DNA from: Doryteuthis pealeii
Taxonomy: Eukaryota; Mollusca; Cephalopoda; Myopsida; Loliginidae
Assembly: GCA_023376005.1 (NCBI GenBank)
Contig: CM042138.1
Span: 94,706,893-94,770,892, forward strand
Direction of reading: 5' to 3'
Length of the DNA stretch: 64,000 nucleotides
The notes under the pieces: generated by a model
What the model was told of the DNA's origin: nothing
Databases searched by the model: none
Seen by the model: only the letters and a program-made list of their open reading frames with translations
Position numbers and translations under genes: made by a program
In this document: piece by piece, positions 60,131 through 64,000 of the stretch
Numbering within the stretch: position 1 is the first letter of the stretch
Layout of the letters: every line of letters starts with the position of its first letter

Positions 60131-60835
60131 TTAAGATAAGGCCGAGGGTGTCCTGGCGTCACTCAGCAAGACCTTTGTCAGCCGCTCACCGGCTATCTAT
60201 TTAAAGCTGTACAAAGCTACGGTGTGGCCACACTTGGAATTTGCATCACCAGTCTGGAACTTCTATCTTGCTCAGAATATTAACCTCCTAGAAATTGTAC
60301 AGAGACGTGTAATCAAATGAATACCCTCCATCAAGCATCTACCATACTCTGTAAAAACGTCTCGCTGCCCTGGGAATGGATTCGTTGAAAACCTCGGTGT
60401 CTGGCAACTGACCTGGTAAACACTCATAAGGGTCATTAATCATCTAAACAACAGCAACCGTGAGCACCTTTTTGATCTCCATCTTTCTACACATGAGGGC
60501 ATGCCTACAAAGTCAGGAAACAGCACTATTCACGTGACTTTCGGAAACATTTTTTTCACGCTCAGAATTGCGGAGGCATGGAATAAGTGTGCGTCTGGTT
60601 GTAGGCTGCCGAAACACGAATCTTTCAAGGCCTCTATGCTTCTGGAGTCTGCCAACACTTATACCTGATGCCCCTCCCACATACATATGCACACATACTG
60701 CATATTACTACTGTAAACTTTTCATGTTCCTGACACTTAATTACATTATTCTGTGTACTTTGACATGAGACTTTGATGAGTTGTGGTGCACCTGAGCACG
60801 TGTACACAAAAATTTCATTATTATAATCTAAAGAC
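60131..60835 (+). mobile_element. CR1/Jockey-like LINE 3' end
   Basis: The terminal part of a reverse-transcriptase ORF is readable: LYKATVWPHLEFASPVWNFY, then NLLEIVQRRVIK (60285-60318), a stop, IPSIKHLPYSVK. Then LFDLHLSTHEGMPTKSG-like and FRKHFFTLRIAEAWNK-like blocks end in a stop around 60666. The 3'UTR follows (CATGTTCCTGACACTTAATT ... TGAGTTGTGGTGCACCTGAG) to about 60835. These blocks are the standard thumb and C-terminal signature of CR1/Jockey-type LINEs. The ORF has a stop and frameshifts. Confidence 0.85.
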
Positions 60836-61008
60836 ATTACGCAATGAAAAAAAAAAAAAAAAAAAAAAAATATAGATGCTGACATTTTATATTAATTTAG
60901 TTCAGAATCTATAGAAAATAATTAATCACATAAAAGTGAAAATATTCAAAACTGTTGTATTATTTTTGCTTTATTCTGGGGATGATAGAGAGAAATAAAA
61001 GTACAAAA

Positions 61009-61232
61009 GTAAAGTTGGTATAAGCCGAAAGGAGGGAGTCTATCCCTTTTTTGCTGACAAGGAGATAGTTTTGGGCATCTGAGTGGACGCCCACACTACC
61101 ATCAAGGCTTCTTCACTTTACTAACCAGATCCCTGTCAACTTATATGAACGAGTTGGCCGAGGACGCAAGAATTGAACCTGAACTATGTGGTTCCTAGTC
61201 TAAACACTAACCAACTGAGGCTAAACGCCCTA
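61009..61232 (-). mobile_element. Type 1 SINE, degenerate copy
   Basis: Contains AAAGGAGGGAGTCTATCCCT, TATGTGGTTCCTAGTC and ACCAACTGAGGCTAAACG (complement of an altered A-box). Many small indels. Confidence 0.7.
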
Positions 61233-62453
61233 TCAAGAGAGAATAAAGCGCTAATCATATATTGGTCTAAATGATTCTGAGGCTTTCATCTAAATTCTCC
61301 CGAGGATGCAAATTAATTTGAAAAGAACTTTCATTTTTAAATAATGATTATGTTCTTGGAAAAAAATTTTTTTTTTTATACATGAAACAGGTTTTTATTC
61401 CCTTTTCAAATTCAATAAATTTAAGGGAAAAGAAAGCTTAATTTTCTTCACAAATAAACCCTTGATTAATTAGGTAAGGTTAAGTGTAAACTTAAATAAT
61501 GCCATATCTAAAACAAATTCATATTGATTGGTCACGTAATAAATTCTATGAATTCGGATATGATGCTTTAAACCGTCAAGAAAAATCACATTAAATTGCA
61601 TTTGGATACATATTAATTAAAATTCTCTAAAAAAGATGAAATTGTTACTAATAAAATCACAATTTCTAATAAAATATTGATCAATATCCAGTGTAGTTAT
61701 TAAAAGTGGATAAGATAAAATTAATCTAGAAAAGGAATGCCTTATTTTTATCAGCAAAGAAATATGATAATGCCACTCCTTTCCATAAAGACAGATTTAT
61801 TTTCCTTAATTTTTGGCTAAATTAATAATTATATAAAAAAAGATAAAACTAAATTCTGGTGGTGGGTAAAAAAGTAGCCACTGTCAAAAAAGTTGAAAGA
61901 AACATTTTTTTTAATTAAAAAGAGAAAAAAAGATATAAAAAAATTTAAAAAAAAAAAAGTTGTAAAGGGAAGGCGAAATTTTTTTTTTTTTATTAAATAA
62001 ATAATTACATTTAATTTTTTTTTGACATTCTTCTTGAGAAAAATTACAAACACTGAAACTATTGTATATACTTGCAAATCATGTGCGTCAAATTTTTAAA
62101 GCTTAATATTTGGGGGGGGGGGGGGTCACACCATAAAACGAAGATTTTGTCGTGGGTGTAAATAGTTGAAGACAAAGACTAAAATCAAACAGGTATCAAG
62201 ACTATCAAAAATTCTCCAGTCTGATTATTAAAAGTCATATGACAGTAAAAATTGCTGGGAAAATGAATGTTCCTGCAAGAATGGCCCCACCCCCAATGTT
62301 TCAGCTTTCAAAAAAGAAGTTTATGCTTTAGAAAAGTAGAAGTTAATTTATTTGTGCAACCACTTATATATATATATATATATATTAATCAATACAAGGG
62401 CAATATTACAAAGTGATGTTTGAAGCTCTCCATCAAATGAAGATGAAAATATC

Positions 62454-62485
<32 letters not shown>

Positions 62486-62588
62486 TTAAAAAAACAAGAA
62501 ATAACGATCATTACAACGAATCAAAAATTTTGTTTTAAACTTAAAAAAAACTATAAGGAAATTCCTAAAAATTCTTAAAAATCACATA

Positions 62589-62629
<41 letters not shown>

Positions 62630-62790
62630 TTAAAAAATTACACGATTTTTTTAAATTTTTATTTTTTATTTTTTTAAAGTAAAATTCATTAATAATTAGT
62701 TATTTTAAAAAATAAATTAAATAAAATCTATTGTCATGGTTTGTAAACAAAATGTAAGGTATAGGAAATGTAGTCGAAGTAAAAATATAC
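61233..62790. other. Extremely AT-rich homopolymer region
   Basis: Dense A and T runs, one G11 run (62112-62126 area) and a TA tract; no coding or element signature. Confidence 0.6.
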
Positions 62791-64000
62791 TGAATGACAA
62801 TACGGGATATTGTAAGTATTTAAAAACTAAATTAACTGAAATAAAGGAGACAGGTTTGAAAGATAACTGGGTCTTTTGGGTTTAATAATGTTATGGTTGG
62901 AAATTATGCTTGCGAGGTTAGATGTCTCACCAAATGAATATTATTTCTGAGATGAGGAGGATTTATTAAATTCTAATCATTAAGATCCAAAAACCACACT
63001 TATCTTCATTAAAAAAAAGGCGTGAGATACTAATAAAAAATTAAATGCTATGTGGTGCATTTTCTCTACAGCAGTTATATATAATTATTATCATTATTCA
63101 CACATAGTTTTTCTACTCACGGTAAGACCTAAATATCTATCATCTGGTTTCAAAATACTAGAAAGGTTTAGATAAACAGCAGAGCTTGTTAGAATCGATT
63201 GAGTTTAAGCTTCTCTAGAGTTACTGAGAAGGCTCTGAGTGAGAGTGAGATAATAATATACCTCACCTATCATATTATAGGTCTCATTTAATATATCCAC
63301 ATGATCTCTCAACTCATTGTCCTCATAATAAGAGATATAAAAATAACATTTGAGATAGAATTTTCCAAGAGGTCATGAGATAATACTGATTAGCAAGCTA
63401 ATATATATAATGGGAAACAAACACCACATAACTATGTCTACACCTAGATATAATAGTTCTCTGCACTATATAAAATGAGGTCCTCTAGAGCTCCGAGTAT
63501 AATTCACGTCAAACCTATATCTGGGTTAAAAAACTATGAGTATATTTGCACCTCAAGTTATTTAATGAGCCAGAACTGTTTTGAGCTCACATATCGCACA
63601 ATTAGCGGAGCTTCACAGTATACAATAGTATGGGCATTCACCCACTATGTTTCTCTATCTCTCACTCACTAATAATATTATTTCACCTATATATATTTAA
63701 TATAAGACTTCTCACCTAAAGACTCTAACCACAAACTGAGAAATTCCTTTAATAAAAACTGTGCATAATCCAATCTATGTTCATAATTAATTTCTATTCA
63801 ATACCCTTAATACGTCCACATATTTGTTAAAAACAGTTTTAATAAATACATGCCTGGTATTATTGATTTATATATAGTTTGTTTCAATGTGTTAAAAGAT
63901 TTGGGGCCCCCACCTTCATTAAATATTCATTACGCTTCCCACTCTATACTATGGATATTGAGAGTCTCAGAGATTATAAACTGAAAAAGAAATTACCCGT
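62791..64000. other. Repeat-poor end of window, unassigned
   Basis: About 1.2 kb with none of the window's repeat families and no long homopolymers after 63020. A 65-codon plus-strand frame at 63475-63672 is not recognisable. It may be unique flank or part of a larger element that continues past the edge. Confidence 0.45.

Noticed and set aside
63475..63672. 65-codon frame as a gene
   Set aside because: No recognisable domain, homologue or splice context; length is within chance expectation.

Overview
This is a eukaryotic nuclear DNA window: AT-rich, intron- and repeat-dominated, with very long microsatellites and dozens of short dispersed repeats. The repeat style (tRNA-derived SINEs, mariner and hAT MITEs, several degenerate LINE lineages, long TA/GA/GATA arrays) and a conserved animal gene with a very long intron suggest an invertebrate metazoan. 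A coleoid cephalopod such as an octopus is my best guess. That is inference from style; no species-diagnostic sequence was tested.

Only one host gene can be supported. It runs on the minus strand and is the orthologue of SLC66A2 (PQLC1), a PQ-loop membrane protein. One exon (41927-42159) carries the start codon, the first membrane helices and the PQ motif. The next exon (28596-28732) continues the protein exactly in frame across a split Trp codon. The intron between them is about 13.2 kb and packed with transposons. A good splice acceptor before the start-codon exon implies at least one more 5' exon upstream (higher coordinates), which I could not locate. The later coding exons were not found in 1-28595 and probably lie beyond the left edge.

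Nearly everything else recognisable is mobile DNA. (1) Four non-LTR retrotransposon lineages are present as decayed fragments: a restriction-like-endonuclease LINE (23360-24400, second 3' fragment 17692-17900), an RTE/CFDP2-like apurinic endonuclease fragment (25560-26240), a reverse-transcriptase 3' fragment on the minus strand (40330-40755), and a CR1/Jockey-like 3' end (60131-60835, second tail at 57152-57345). (2) tRNA-derived SINEs occur with at least two heads (tRNA-Gln-like and tRNA-Lys/Ala-like) and interchangeable 3' tails. A further 300-bp SINE-like insertion with a 14-bp target-site duplication sits inside the endonuclease LINE. (3) DNA transposons include two mariner relics with TA duplications, mariner-type palindromic MITEs, a hAT MITE with a perfect 8-bp duplication, and a hAT-like MITE family with six copies. 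(4) A roughly 350-bp dispersed repeat of unknown class (here 'repeat D') is the commonest item, with about 20 copies.

Region by region: 1-28.5 kb (downstream of exon 28596-28732, probably the next intron) holds repeat D, SINEs, hAT-like MITEs and the two endonuclease LINE lineages. 28.7-41.9 kb is the confirmed intron, with a mariner, the hAT MITE, repeat D, a GATA/GA array and a LINE fragment. 42.2-61.3 kb is upstream intron or flank, with fold-back structures, SINEs, a mariner and the CR1-like LINE. 61.3-62.7 kb is extremely A/T-homopolymeric, and 62.8-64 kb has no repeat I recognise. No CRISPR array, operon, rRNA or other bacterial-type system is present.
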